NCBI RefSeq assembly: GCF_014084045.1
Contig: NZ_CP043732.1
Span: 2,170,001-2,234,000 of the forward strand
DNA from: Microbacterium esteraromaticum
Lineage (GTDB): Bacteria; Actinomycetota; Actinomycetes; Actinomycetales; Microbacteriaceae
Direction of reading: 5' to 3'
DNA: 64,000 nucleotides
In this document: positions 27,444 through 35,873 of the stretch, in pieces
How the letters are laid out: each line of letters starts with the position of its first letter
How positions within the stretch are numbered: the stretch's first letter is position 1
The notes under the pieces: model-generated
The model's input: only the letters and a program-made list of their open reading frames with translations
Database searches by the model: none
What the model was told of the DNA's origin: nothing
Program-made: the position numbers and the translations under genes

Positions 27444-29324
27444 TCACACCAGCAGCTGATGCCGAGCCAGATCGCGGTACAGCGGGGTCGATTCGACGAG
27501 CTCGGCGTGCGTGCCCTGGCCCACCACGACGCCGCCCTGCAGCACGACGATGAGGTCGCTGTCGACCACGGTCGAGAGGCGGTGGGCGATCACGAGCAGC
27601 GTGCGGTCGGCGGCGGCGGCATCGATCGCCTCTCGCATGCGCTGCTCGTTCACCCCGTCGAGCGACGAGGTCGATTCGTCGAGCAGCAGGATCGGGGCCT
27701 CGGTGAGCAAGGCGCGTGCGATGGCCAGCCGCTGACGCTCGCCGCCGGAGAGCATTACGCCGTCTTCGCCGACGGGCGCCGCGAGGCCCAGCGGACTGCG
27801 CTCGAGCACGTCGCCGAGGTTCACCGAGCGCAGCACGCGCTCGCAGTCGGCGTCCGTGGCTTCTGGAGCCGCGAGGCGCAGATTCTCGCCCAGCGTTCCG
27901 GCGAGCGTGGGGGCGTCCTGCTCGACGTAGCCGAACTGCGCGCGCAGCTGTTCGCGCGGGTAGGTGCGCACATCATGCCCGGCGAGCCGGATCGACCCGC
28001 CGGTCGGGTCGTAGAAGCGCTCGATGAGCGACAGGATCGTGCTCTTGCCTGCGCCGCTCGGTCCGACCAGGGCGACTCGCGCGCCGCGCGGGACCGCGAA
28101 CGAGACGCCTTTGAGCACGTCCCGGTCGATCTCGGTCGCGATGTCGTCCGACGCGTGCTCGAGGTGCGCGTCGACCAGCAGCGTCTGAGCCTCCTTCGCT
28201 GCCGCCTCACGGGCGGCGATCACGGCGTCGGGGTAGCGGAAGCGCACATCCCGGAACTCGATCGCGGGCGCCCCGACGACCGCGGCTGCGGTGACTCCGG
28301 CATCCGGCTCGTCGTCCTGCGTCTCTGTAGGCAGGTCGAGCACCTCCTGGATCCGTCCGAGAGCGCCGAGCGCCTGATTCACCGAGGTGATGGCACCGAA
28401 AGCCTGCCCGAGGGGCATCACCAGCATGAACAGGAACATGATGAAGGTGACCAGCGCGGCTATCGTGAGGGCCCCGGATGCCACCCGGAAGCCACCAACG
28501 CCGAGCACCACGAGCAGCGACAGCTGTAGCGCGACGCCGGCCACCGGGACGACCATCGACGAGATCTTCGCGATCCGGACGCCGAGGCCGTATGCCTCGC
28601 CTGCGATGCCCTCGACCGCCGCCGTCTCGCGGTCGGCGGCTCCGGAGGCGCGCACGGTGCGGATCGAGGAGATGCCGCGTTCGACCCCGGATGCCAGTTC
28701 GCCGACCTTCTGCTGCTGCGCGGCTGATGCGGTGCGGATGCGCCCGCTGAGCAGAACGACCACGACGACCGACACGCCGATCACGAGCACGATCAGCAGC
28801 AGAAGCAGTGGATCGATGATCAGCATCGCGATGAGCGCGCCGACGAACAGGATCGCGCTTCCGACGGCGTCGGCGAGGCCCTGGGTGAGCACGGCGTACA
28901 GCAGCGTGGTGTCGGTGCCGACGCGCGAGACGAGATCGCCGGTGCGTCGCGCGTCGAACTCGCTGATCGGCAGATGCAGGATGCGCGCGATGAGCTTGCG
29001 GCGGCTGGAGTACACCACCGCCGTCCCGGTGCGCTGGAGCAGGTAGTGCTGATAGCCGGAGATCACGGATGCCGCGATCACGAAGGCGATCAGCAGCCAG
29101 ACGAGTCCGCCGAGGCCGTCGCCGTCCTGAACCCTCGCGATGACCTGACCGACCAGGAGGGGCTGCACCAGCGAGGCGGCCGCGCCGATGATGCTGAGCA
29201 CTGCGACGACGGCGAGCACCTTCTTGTGCTCGAACAGGAAGGGGAGCAGTTGGCGGAACGTGGCACGCGGGCCGTCGGGCTGCGCGCCGCGTCCCCGTCG
29301 GCGTGACGGCGCCGTGCGAGACAT
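27444..29324 (-). CDS. ABC exporter, fused permease and ATPase
   Basis: A 626-residue half-transporter of the multidrug/lipid exporter class. Six membrane segments occupy roughly residues 30-340. The ATPase follows, with Walker A GPSGAGKST near 420, signature LSGGERQRLAIARAL near 525, Walker B ILLLDESTSSLD and an H-loop IAHRLSTV. An unusual Ala/Glu-rich insert of about 30 residues lies between the FRDVRFRYPD strand and the Walker A region. It would act as a dimer; substrate unknown. It lies 60 bp downstream of a tiny HTH gene on the same strand, which may regulate it. Confidence 0.9.
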   Translation of the reverse strand: MSRTAPSRRRGRGAQPDGPRATFRQLLPFLFEHKKVLAVVAVLSIIGAAASLVQPLLVGQVIARVQDGDGLGGLVWLLIAFVIAASVISGYQHYLLQRTGTAVVYSSRRKLIARILHLPISEFDARRTGDLVSRVGTDTTLLYAVLTQGLADAVGSAILFVGALIAMLIIDPLLLLLIVLVIGVSVVVVVLLSGRIRTASAAQQQKVGELASGVERGISSIRTVRASGAADRETAAVEGIAGEAYGLGVRIAKISSMVVPVAGVALQLSLLVVLGVGGFRVASGALTIAALVTFIMFLFMLVMPLGQAFGAITSVNQALGALGRIQEVLDLPTETQDDEPDAGVTAAAVVGAPAIEFRDVRFRYPDAVIAAREAAAKEAQTLLVDAHLEHASDDIATEIDRDVLKGVSFAVPRGARVALVGPSGAGKSTILSLIERFYDPTGGSIRLAGHDVRTYPREQLRAQFGYVEQDAPTLAGTLGENLRLAAPEATDADCERVLRSVNLGDVLERSPLGLAAPVGEDGVMLSGGERQRLAIARALLTEAPILLLDESTSSLDGVNEQRMREAIDAAAADRTLLVIAHRLSTVVDSDLIVVLQGGVVVGQGTHAELVESTPLYRDLARHQLLV

Positions 29325-29384
29325 GGGACCTCGATCTCAGGGGGCTCAGGCGCCAGGGCATGCGGAAGCCCTGGCATCCGCTTC

Positions 29385-29591
29385 CTATTGTCTGCCGAAC
29401 TTCTTATGCGCGGCCTGTTTGGAGATGCCGAGGGCGCCGGCGATCGCCTGCCATGAGTATCCGGCGAGCCTGGCGCGACGCACCTGCGCCTCCTCTGCGC
29501 GCGACAGCTCGCGCCGGGCGGCGGTGAGCCTGTGCAGCTCGGCGATGGGCTCGCCCTCGGGGGCGGTGCTCGATGCGACGTGAACGCTCAT
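29385..29591 (-). CDS. Small helix-turn-helix protein
   Basis: A 68-residue protein that is almost only a DNA-binding helix-turn-helix (AEEAQVRRARLAGYSWQAIA followed by GALGISKQAAHKKFG). Small HTH proteins like this are common in actinobacteria and mostly uncharacterised. There is no ribosome site before the ATG. Instead a good -35/-10 pair ends just upstream, so the transcript is probably leaderless. The gene is followed 60 bp later by the ABC exporter on the same strand. A large symmetrical sequence covers its promoter, which suggests autoregulation. Confidence 0.8.
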   Translation of the reverse strand: MSVHVASSTAPEGEPIAELHRLTAARRELSRAEEAQVRRARLAGYSWQAIAGALGISKQAAHKKFGRQ

Positions 29592-29640
29592 GCGTCAATA
29601 TTCGTTGACGCGGGGACCGTTGTCAACCTATATTGACGCA
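29591..29640 (-). promoter_or_regulatory. Leaderless promoter inside a 50-bp nested dyad
   Basis: On the minus strand TTGACA (29621-29626) and GAATAT (29598-29603) are separated by exactly 17 bp, an excellent sigma-70-type promoter. The predicted start falls at the ATG of the HTH gene. Outer arms TGCGTCAATAT (29591-29601) and ATATTGACGCA (29630-29640) and inner arms GTTGAC (29604-29609) and GTCAAC (29622-29627) share the same centre at 29615.5. The -10 and -35 are each covered by one side of the dyad. Confidence 0.8.
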
Positions 29641-29646
29641 CACGGA

Positions 29647-29682
29647 GAGGATCCCCGCAGGCCGTGGCCTGCGGGGATCCTC
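29647..29682 (-). terminator. Perfect 17-bp hairpin after the mechanosensitive-channel gene
   Basis: GAGGATCCCCGCAGGCC pairs perfectly with GGCCTGCGGGGATCCTC across a 2-nt loop. It lies 6 bp after the stop at 29689 (minus strand) and just before the promoter of the HTH gene. It has no T-run but fits an intrinsic terminator that isolates the two genes. Confidence 0.8.
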
Positions 29683-29688
29683 GATCCA

Positions 29689-30519
29689 TCAGGGTGCCGG
29701 AGCTGCCGGCGGCGCCGTCGGCGGTGCCGGAGGTGCGGAGGGCGGTGCCGGAGGTGCGGAGGGCGGTGCCGGAGGTGCGGAGGGCGGTGCCGGAGGAGCA
29801 GGCGGCACGGATGCCGACTGCGGCGCGTCCGACGCCCGCGGAGGTGCCGATGCGCCGGACGGCGCCGCGAGTTCGGACTCCATGCTGCCCAGCCACTTCT
29901 CCCAGCGTGTGCGCATCGGCTCGATCAGGCCGCCGCCGATCCCCACGATCGCGATGCCTGCGAGCGCTGCGAGCACGGCGATGAGGATCGGCATGGTGAC
30001 GGTCACCGCGACGCCGATCTGGTTGAGCGCGGCGATCGCGCCCATCGCGATGATCGTGATGGTGACGATGCGGGTGAGCAGTGCACCGAATCGGAACCGC
30101 GAGAGGGCCGGCCGCATGAGATCCCCGACGAAGTTCGCGATGGCGGCGACGACGATCACGATCACGATCGCGACGAACAGGCGCGGCAGCCACGCGATGA
30201 TGTCCTGCACGATACCTGCCACAGGGTTGCTCGGGCCGAAGGCGCCGAGTGCCAGCAGAAGGGCGATGAGCAGGATGAAGTAGTAGACGAGCTTGACGAC
30301 CAGGGTCAGCGGGTCGATGCCTGTCGGTGCGAGAAGCCGGGATATGCCCGCCCTCTCGAGCAGGCGCTGGAAGCCGAGTCTCTTGAACAGGAACTCGAGT
30401 CCCTTGGCGATGCTCTTCGCGATCAGCCATCCGATCAGCAGGATGATGAAGAAGACGAGCAGCTGCAGCAGGAAATGTCCTATTCCGGCCAGCAGGCCTC
30501 CCAGTCCGTTCCAATCCAT
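29689..30519 (-). CDS. Mechanosensitive-channel-like membrane protein with Pro/Ala tail
   Basis: A 276-residue membrane protein with about five hydrophobic helices and repeated GLxxLL/VGDLMRPAL-type segments, like the TM-helix-repeat (CmpX-like) mechanosensitive proteins. After the last helix (IAIVGIGGGLIEPMRTRWEKW) comes a 60-residue tail of Ser-Ala-Pro-Pro-Ala-Pro-Pro repeats. The ATG at 30517-30519 has GGGGAGG seven bases upstream, so the much longer open frame beyond it is not used. Role in osmotic release is inferred only from the family. Confidence 0.75.
   Translation of the reverse strand: MDWNGLGGLLAGIGHFLLQLLVFFIILLIGWLIAKSIAKGLEFLFKRLGFQRLLERAGISRLLAPTGIDPLTLVVKLVYYFILLIALLLALGAFGPSNPVAGIVQDIIAWLPRLFVAIVIVIVVAAIANFVGDLMRPALSRFRFGALLTRIVTITIIAMGAIAALNQIGVAVTVTMPILIAVLAALAGIAIVGIGGGLIEPMRTRWEKWLGSMESELAAPSGASAPPRASDAPQSASVPPAPPAPPSAPPAPPSAPPAPPSAPPAPPTAPPAAPAP
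29720..29804. repeat. 21-bp tandem repeat in the Pro/Ala tail
   Basis: About four copies of a 21-bp unit (GGTGCCGGAGGTGCGGAGGG plus one C on the plus strand) encode a seven-residue Ala/Pro/Ser repeat near the C-terminus of the channel-like protein. Copies are nearly identical, so copy number probably varies between strains. Confidence 0.85.
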
Positions 30520-30681
30520 GGGTCTACCTCCCCTTTTCGGTCCGCCGCGGACTGTCCCCGGCAGAGGGTGCGGTATCGGTCTACGCGGCCGATGAGGCGC
30601 TCGACACCCGCTTGACGGGAAAAGCACGGCGGGGTAGCGGGTCGCGGATGCCCGGGCCAGAGCATCCGGCAGGATGGACGG

Positions 30682-31713
30682 ATGCTGCTGCCGCCCAAGG
30701 CCCGTCCCGGTGATCGTGTCGCCATCCTCTCTCCGGCGTTCGCCGCACCGGCCGCGGGCCCTGAGCTGCATGATCAGGCGATGAGGCGTCTCACCGAGCT
30801 CACCGGTCTGATCCCGGTCGAGTACCCGACGACCCGGATGCTCGACGCGCCTCCCGAGGCGCGGGCGGCCGACGTGGATGCGGCGTTCGCCGACCCGGGC
30901 GTCCGGGCGATCCTCGCCACGATCGGCGGCGACGACCAGGTGCTCGTGACCCGGCACCTCGATCCCTCGCTCGCGGCAGCCGACCCCAAGCCGTTCCTCG
31001 GGTACAGCGACAACACGAACATCCTCAACTGGCTCTGGCGGCACGGTGTCGCCGGCTTCCACGGCGGCTCCACGCAGGTGCACCTCGGGGCGGGACCCGC
31101 GGTCGACGACATCCACGCAGCCTCTCTCCGGGCGGCGCTGCTCGACGGCGGCGAGCCCGAGATCACCGAGCCGGGTGAGTCGGAGGACTTCGGCCGCCGC
31201 TGGGCGAGCGCAGACTCGCTGCGCGAGTTCGGCGAGCGCTCCGTCACCGAGCCGTGGACGTGGGCGGGACCGGCCGTGCGGGTGACCGGCCGCACCTGGG
31301 GCGGCTGCCTCGAGGTGCTCGTGCAGCTCGCCCTCGCCGACCGGCTGCCGGCGAACGAGGAGCTCGCGGGCGGCATCCTGCTGCTCGAGACCAGCGAGCG
31401 GCTGACTCCCGCCCACGACGTCGCCGAGCACCTGCGCTCGTTCGGGGAGCGCGGGCTGCTGAACGCGGTGGCCGGCGTGCTCGTGGCCCGCACGCCGGTG
31501 AGCACGTTCGACGTGCTGCCGACCCCCGGCGAGCGGGCGCGGCTGCGCGCCGCGCAGCGTGATGTCGTCATCGAGGTCGTCGGACGGTACAACCCGGATG
31601 CCGTGGTCTGCGTGGGCGTGCCGTTCGGGCACACGCGTCCGCAGTGGATCCTGCCCTACGGCGGCGAGATGACGCTCGACGGAGCAGCACGGACCGTCAC
31701 CGCACGCTACTGA
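30682..31713 (+). CDS. LD-carboxypeptidase / MccF-like S66 peptidase
   Basis: A 343-residue S66-family serine peptidase. The nucleophile is Ser109 in FLGYSDNTN. A conserved Glu follows in LLETSERLTP, and the His is in GVPFGHTRPQW near residue 316. These form the Ser-Glu-His triad. S66 enzymes trim murein tetrapeptides (LdcA) or cleave toxic peptide-nucleotides (MccF). The sequence alone does not decide, though ATIGGDDQ ... YSDNTN looks close to the MccF-like branch. The start at 30682 is preceded by GGATGGACGG. Confidence 0.85.
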   Translation: MLLPPKARPGDRVAILSPAFAAPAAGPELHDQAMRRLTELTGLIPVEYPTTRMLDAPPEARAADVDAAFADPGVRAILATIGGDDQVLVTRHLDPSLAAADPKPFLGYSDNTNILNWLWRHGVAGFHGGSTQVHLGAGPAVDDIHAASLRAALLDGGEPEITEPGESEDFGRRWASADSLREFGERSVTEPWTWAGPAVRVTGRTWGGCLEVLVQLALADRLPANEELAGGILLLETSERLTPAHDVAEHLRSFGERGLLNAVAGVLVARTPVSTFDVLPTPGERARLRAAQRDVVIEVVGRYNPDAVVCVGVPFGHTRPQWILPYGGEMTLDGAARTVTARY

Positions 31714-31838
31714 CGTCTATCGGCGAGGATGCCGGGCGGAGGAGCGCCAGACCGGAGAACTCGATCGGTTCCGTGGTGGCAGGTGCAGTCGCCAGCCGGC
31801 GTCAGACCATGTCCCGTCGATCGCGGCCCGGTTCGGGC

Positions 31839-32195
31839 TCACCAGAGGACGGCGATGCCCGCGTTCAGCAGTGTCAGCAGGCCGGCGCCCCAGAAGAGCG
31901 CGGGCGGCACCTGACCGGTCTTGCGCTGACGCGCCTGGCCGATGCCGAGGAACGCGCCGATGATGAGCAGCACGACGAGCTTGGTGCCGATCTTCGCGTA
32001 GTTCATCTCGACTCCGTCGGGCAGGCCCCATGGCGCAGCGAGTGCGAGTCCGGCGACCGCGGCGATCGAGATGCCGATCTGCATCAGCCGCGTGATCTCG
32101 CGCTTGCCGCCGAAAGCCTGCACCGCCCAGGCTCCGAACAGCACGGCGAAGCCGATGAGGTGCACGAACAGGACGAGATGGCGCAGGGTCTCCAT
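31839..32195 (-). CDS. Small four-helix membrane protein
   Basis: A 118-residue protein with four predicted membrane helices (near residues 5-25, 38-55, 68-88 and 98-117) and short basic loops. I do not recognise a specific family; it resembles small CopD-like or Fe-S-membrane proteins of actinobacteria. It starts 17 bp after the ribH stop on the same strand, so it is probably the last gene of the riboflavin operon. A link to flavin transport or use is possible but not shown. Confidence 0.65.
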   Translation of the reverse strand: METLRHLVLFVHLIGFAVLFGAWAVQAFGGKREITRLMQIGISIAAVAGLALAAPWGLPDGVEMNYAKIGTKLVVLLIIGAFLGIGQARQRKTGQVPPALFWGAGLLTLLNAGIAVLW

Positions 32196-32212
32196 GACCC
32201 CAGGCTAGCGCG

Positions 32213-32689
32213 TCAGCCCCGCAGCGCGCGGACCACCTGTGCGGTGCGCAGAGCCGCGTCCGCGGCCTCGGCGCCCTTGTCCTCCTTCGACCCCGGCAGT
32301 CCCGCCCGGTCGATGCCCTGCTTCTCGTCGTCGAGGGTCAGCACGCCGAATCCGACGGGCTTGCCGGCATCGAGCGCGACCCTGCTCAGCCCGTCGGTGG
32401 TGGCGGCGGAGACGTACTCGAAGTGCGGGGTGCCGCCGCGGATGATCACGCCGAGCGCGACCACGGCATCCGCCCCTCCGGCGAAAGCGGCCTGAGCCGC
32501 GACCGCCAGCTCGAACGAACCGGGCACGCGCACGAGGGTGTGCGCGGCCCCCGCCTCGTCGAGCACGCGCTGCGCTCCGGCGATGAGACCGTTCGAGATC
32601 GTCTCGTGCCATGTGCCCGCGATCACGACGACGCGCAGTCCGCTGCCGTCGATCGGGGTGGTCGGTGTGGGGGCTCCTGCGCCGCTCAT
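32213..32689 (-). CDS. ribH: 6,7-dimethyl-8-ribityllumazine synthase
   Basis: A 158-residue lumazine synthase, which joins 5-amino-6-ribitylaminouracil with 3,4-dihydroxybutanone phosphate. It has VRVPGSFELAVAAQAA, ALGVIIRGGTPHFEYVS and GKPVGFGVLT, all hallmarks of the family. The catalytic His lies in TPHFEYV. It overlaps ribBA by 4 bp. Confidence 0.95.
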   Translation of the reverse strand: MSGAGAPTPTTPIDGSGLRVVVIAGTWHETISNGLIAGAQRVLDEAGAAHTLVRVPGSFELAVAAQAAFAGGADAVVALGVIIRGGTPHFEYVSAATTDGLSRVALDAGKPVGFGVLTLDDEKQGIDRAGLPGSKEDKGAEAADAALRTAQVVRALRG

Positions 32690-33954
32690 GCGTCGTCCTT
32701 CCTGAGCGCGTCGGCCAGCTCGGCCGCGCCGATGATGTGGCCCATGCGGTCGCGCTTGGTCTCGAGGTACTGGTGGTTGTTGGGGCCGACGCCGACGATC
32801 AGCGGCACCTGCTCGACGACGTCGAGGCCGAGATCGCGCAGCTTCGTCACCTTGTCGGTGTTGTTGGTGAGCAGGCGCACCTTCGAGATGCCGAGGTCGG
32901 TGAGGATCCCTGCTGCGGCCGCGTACTCGCGTGCGTCGGCCGGCAGTCCGAGGGCGAGGTTGGCGTCGACGGTGTCGAGGCCCTCCTCCTGCAGCGCGTA
33001 CGCGCGCAGCTTGTTGATCAGACCGATGCCACGGCCCTCATGGCCGCGCATGTAGATGACGACGCCGCCCTCTTCGTCGATGCGCTCGAGGGCAGCCTGC
33101 AGCTGCGGTCCGCACTCGCATTTCTGCGAGCCGAACGCCTCGCCGGTGAGGCACTCCGAGTGCACGCGCACCAGCGCCGTCTCGCCGGGCGTGCCCGAGA
33201 CGACGGCGATGTGATCGGTTCCGCTGATGCGGTCCTTGTAGGCGAGGAAGCGGAAGGTGCCGTGGTCGGTCGGCACGTTGGCATCGGCGCGCAGGCTGAC
33301 CCTTCTTCCGGTGCGCTGGGCGAGGCAGTCGGCCTCGTCGCGCGGGTCGACCTCGTTGAGGTGCGCGATCAGCTGCTCGATCGTGATCACCGGCACGCTC
33401 TCGCGGGCGCCGAGCTCCATGAGTGCGGGCAGACGCATCATGCTGCCGTCGTCGGCGACGACCTCGGCGATCGCGCCGACGGGCTGCAGGCCGGCCAGGC
33501 GCATCAGCTCGACGGCCGCCTCGGTGTGGCCGCCGCGCTCGCGCACGCCGCCGTCGACGGCGCGCAGCGGCAGGATGTGGCCGGGACGGATGAGGCTCGA
33601 TGGTGTGGATGCCGGGTTCGCCAGCACGTTCAGGGTGAGTGCCCTGTCGTGGGCGCTGATGCCGGTGGTCACGCCCTCGGCGGCGTCGACGCTCACGGTG
33701 TACGCGGTGGTGCGGGCGTCCTCGTTGGTCTCGACCATGGGCGGCAGGTTGAGCTGGTCGGCGAGGTCGGCCGGCATCGGGGCGCAGATCAGGCCAGACG
33801 TCCAGCGCACCATCCAGGCCATCGTCTCGGCCGTCGCGAGCTCGGCGGAGATGATGATGTCGCCCTCGTTCTCGCGGTTCTCGTCGTCGGCGACGATGAT
33901 CGGCCTGCCGGCGCGCAGCGCGTCGAGAGCGTCGGACAGCGGGGACAGGCTCAT
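32686..33954 (-). CDS. ribBA: Bifunctional 3,4-dihydroxy-2-butanone-4-phosphate synthase / GTP cyclohydrolase II
   Basis: A 422-residue fusion. The N-terminal RibB domain has DDENRENEGDIIISAE, TGISAHDRALT and RPGHILPLRA. The C-terminal RibA domain has the zinc site CLTGEAFGSQKCECGPQ and MRGHEGRGIGL. It supplies both precursors of riboflavin. It overlaps riboflavin synthase upstream and ribH downstream by 4 bp each, consistent with a translationally coupled operon. Confidence 0.96.
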   Translation of the reverse strand: MSLSPLSDALDALRAGRPIIVADDENRENEGDIIISAELATAETMAWMVRWTSGLICAPMPADLADQLNLPPMVETNEDARTTAYTVSVDAAEGVTTGISAHDRALTLNVLANPASTPSSLIRPGHILPLRAVDGGVRERGGHTEAAVELMRLAGLQPVGAIAEVVADDGSMMRLPALMELGARESVPVITIEQLIAHLNEVDPRDEADCLAQRTGRRVSLRADANVPTDHGTFRFLAYKDRISGTDHIAVVSGTPGETALVRVHSECLTGEAFGSQKCECGPQLQAALERIDEEGGVVIYMRGHEGRGIGLINKLRAYALQEEGLDTVDANLALGLPADAREYAAAAGILTDLGISKVRLLTNNTDKVTKLRDLGLDVVEQVPLIVGVGPNNHQYLETKRDRMGHIIGAAELADALRKDDA

Positions 33955-34586
33955 CGCGAGCCTCCTTCTGTGAGGGCGCGGAACGCGAGAAGTCGCTCCA
34001 CGTGACGGGCGAGGATGTCGGTCTCGAGGTTGACGACGTCGCCCGGCTCGAGGGAGCAGAGGATGGTCGCCTCGAGCGTCTCGGGGATCAGGGAGACCTC
34101 GAACCAGTGGTCATCGGCGTCGCCGGCGGCCGGGCTCACCGCGCTCACGGTGAGGGAGGTGCCGGCGACGCTGACAGAGCCCTTGTCGACGACGAGCGGC
34201 GCGAGATCGGCGGGGAGGCTGATCCTGAGCACGCGCCACTGCTCGCCAGGCCGCACCTCGAGCACGGTGCCGACGCCGTCGACGTGACCCTGCACGATGT
34301 GGCCGCCGAGACGCGCGCCCACGGGCATCGCCTTCTCGATGTTGACCCGCGAGCCGACCTCGACGGCGCCCAGCGCCGAGACGTCCAGCGTCTGCTTCAT
34401 GACGTCGGCGTCGAAGGTGGTCGCGGTCGAGCCGACCACGGTGAGGCACACGCCGCTCACGGCGATGGACTCGCCGTGCACGGCATCCGCTGCGGCCTTC
34501 GGCGCGTGCACCGTCAGCCGCCACCCGTCTCCTGAGGCCGAGATGCCGGCGATCTCGCCGATCTCCTCGATGATTCCGGTGAACAT
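33951..34586 (-). CDS. ribE: Riboflavin synthase, alpha subunit
   Basis: A 211-residue riboflavin synthase that dismutates two lumazine molecules. It begins MFTGIIEEIGEI and shows two tandem lumazine-binding repeats, with SIAVSGVCLTV in the first and GSVSVAGTSLTV in the second. The ATG at 34584-34586 touches the ribD stop and gives the classical N-terminus; the longer frame upstream lies over ribD. Confidence 0.95.
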   Translation of the reverse strand: MFTGIIEEIGEIAGISASGDGWRLTVHAPKAAADAVHGESIAVSGVCLTVVGSTATTFDADVMKQTLDVSALGAVEVGSRVNIEKAMPVGARLGGHIVQGHVDGVGTVLEVRPGEQWRVLRISLPADLAPLVVDKGSVSVAGTSLTVSAVSPAAGDADDHWFEVSLIPETLEATILCSLEPGDVVNLETDILARHVERLLAFRALTEGGSR

Positions 34587-35626
34587 CAGCTTCCTTCCTT
34601 CCCCGCGGCGGGATCCGTCGCGGGACGAGCGATCGCGAGCAGGTCGACGCCCACGGGCAGCCATTCGTCGACCTGCAGCCGCACGGCGTCGCCGATCGAC
34701 GAGACGCCGATGTCGGTGAGCGCGAGGCGGTCGCCGCCGAGCAGCACCGGTGCGATGTACGCGAGCACGGTGTCGGCGCACCCTGCGGCGACGAAGGCGC
34801 TCGCGATCGTCGGACCGCCCTCGATGAACACCCGCTGCACGCCGCGGTCGCGCAGGTCGGCGAGGACGGCGGTCAGGTCACGGGTGTCGTAGAACAGCGG
34901 AGCGTGCGGATGCCGGTGCACCGCAGCGCCGGGCGGAGTGGGGCGCGAGCCGATCACGACGGGGATCGGCTGGCGTGCGTAGAGCGCCTGCCCGTCGCGA
35001 GCGGTGAGAGCGGGGTCGTCGGCCAGCACCGTCCCCGTGCCCACGACGATCGCATCCGCCTCCGCGCGCCGCCGGTGCACGTCCGCGCGGGCCTCGGGAC
35101 CGGTGATCCACTGGCTGGATCCGTCGGATGCCGCGGCGCGGCCGTCCAGGCTCTGCGCCCACTTCACGGTGACGTGCGGGCGGTTCAGTCGCTGAACGGT
35201 CAGCCAGTCGGCGATGAGGTGGCGCGAGGCATCCGCCTGCTCTCCTGCGACGACCTCGACGCCGGCGGCGCGCAGACGATCGCCACCGCCGCTGGACGCA
35301 TCGCCCGGGTCATCGACCGCGTAGACCACGCGGCTGACGCCGGCATCGATCAGCGCCTGTGCGCACGGCCCGGTGCGTCCGGTGTGATTGCAGGGCTCGA
35401 GGGTGACGACGGCGGTCGCACCGGCCGCCTGCCCCGGTGCGAGCTTCGAGAGGGCGTCGACCTCGGCATGAGGAGTGCCCGCACCGCGATGCCAGCCCTC
35501 GGCCAGCACCTCGCCGGCGGGGGAGAGGATGACGGCGCCCACCTGCGGGTTGATGCCGCGCGGGCCGTTCGCGGCGAGCGCGAGGGCGCGGGTCATCGCT
35601 CCGCGTTCGGCCTCGGTCACTGCCAT
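34586..35626 (-). CDS. ribD: Diaminohydroxyphosphoribosylaminopyrimidine deaminase / reductase
   Basis: A 346-residue bifunctional enzyme. The N-terminal zinc deaminase has TPHAEVDAL and TLEPCNHTGRTGPC. The C-terminal reductase has HVTVKWAQSLDGRAA, GTGTVLADDPALTAR and FIEGGPTIASAF. It carries out the second and third steps of riboflavin synthesis. It is the first gene of the operon and lies directly downstream of an FMN riboswitch. Confidence 0.95.
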   Translation of the reverse strand: MAVTEAERGAMTRALALAANGPRGINPQVGAVILSPAGEVLAEGWHRGAGTPHAEVDALSKLAPGQAAGATAVVTLEPCNHTGRTGPCAQALIDAGVSRVVYAVDDPGDASSGGGDRLRAAGVEVVAGEQADASRHLIADWLTVQRLNRPHVTVKWAQSLDGRAAASDGSSQWITGPEARADVHRRRAEADAIVVGTGTVLADDPALTARDGQALYARQPIPVVIGSRPTPPGAAVHRHPHAPLFYDTRDLTAVLADLRDRGVQRVFIEGGPTIASAFVAAGCADTVLAYIAPVLLGGDRLALTDIGVSSIGDAVRLQVDEWLPVGVDLLAIARPATDPAAGKEGS

Positions 35627-35679
35627 CGGTCATCCTTCTCTGGGTTCCCGGGGTCTGCAGCGCGCGCGTACGCCACGTG

Positions 35680-35812
35680 CTGCCTCTCCTCCGGACTAGC
35701 GAGCGGATGCTCGCATCACCGTCGGTCCCGGAGTTCCACCGGATCGGCGCCTGTCGCCAGGCGTTCGCGGACTGTCACCGCCGGTTCGGATTCTCACCGA
35801 CCCCGGAGCACG
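35680..35812 (-). ncRNA. FMN riboswitch (RFN element)
   Basis: On the minus strand the order of conserved RFN blocks is intact: GGTCGGTGAGAATCCGAACC, GGCGGTGACAGTCCGCGA, GATCCGGTGGAACTCCGG, GACCGACGGT and TAGTCCGGAGGAGAGGCA. It begins about 185 bp upstream of ribD and ends about 55 bp before its start. FMN binding would switch off the rib operon, by premature termination or by hiding the ribosome site. Confidence 0.95.
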
Positions 35813-35873
35813 TTGATGCTCAGAGTCTACTCAACGTGCGCTCCGGCGATTCATTCCCTGTAATACGAACCGC

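Noticed and set aside
29720-29804. Collagen-like or surface-protein repeat
   Set aside because: The encoded repeat is a short Ala/Pro/Ser tail on a membrane protein, with no Gly-x-y periodicity or sorting signal.
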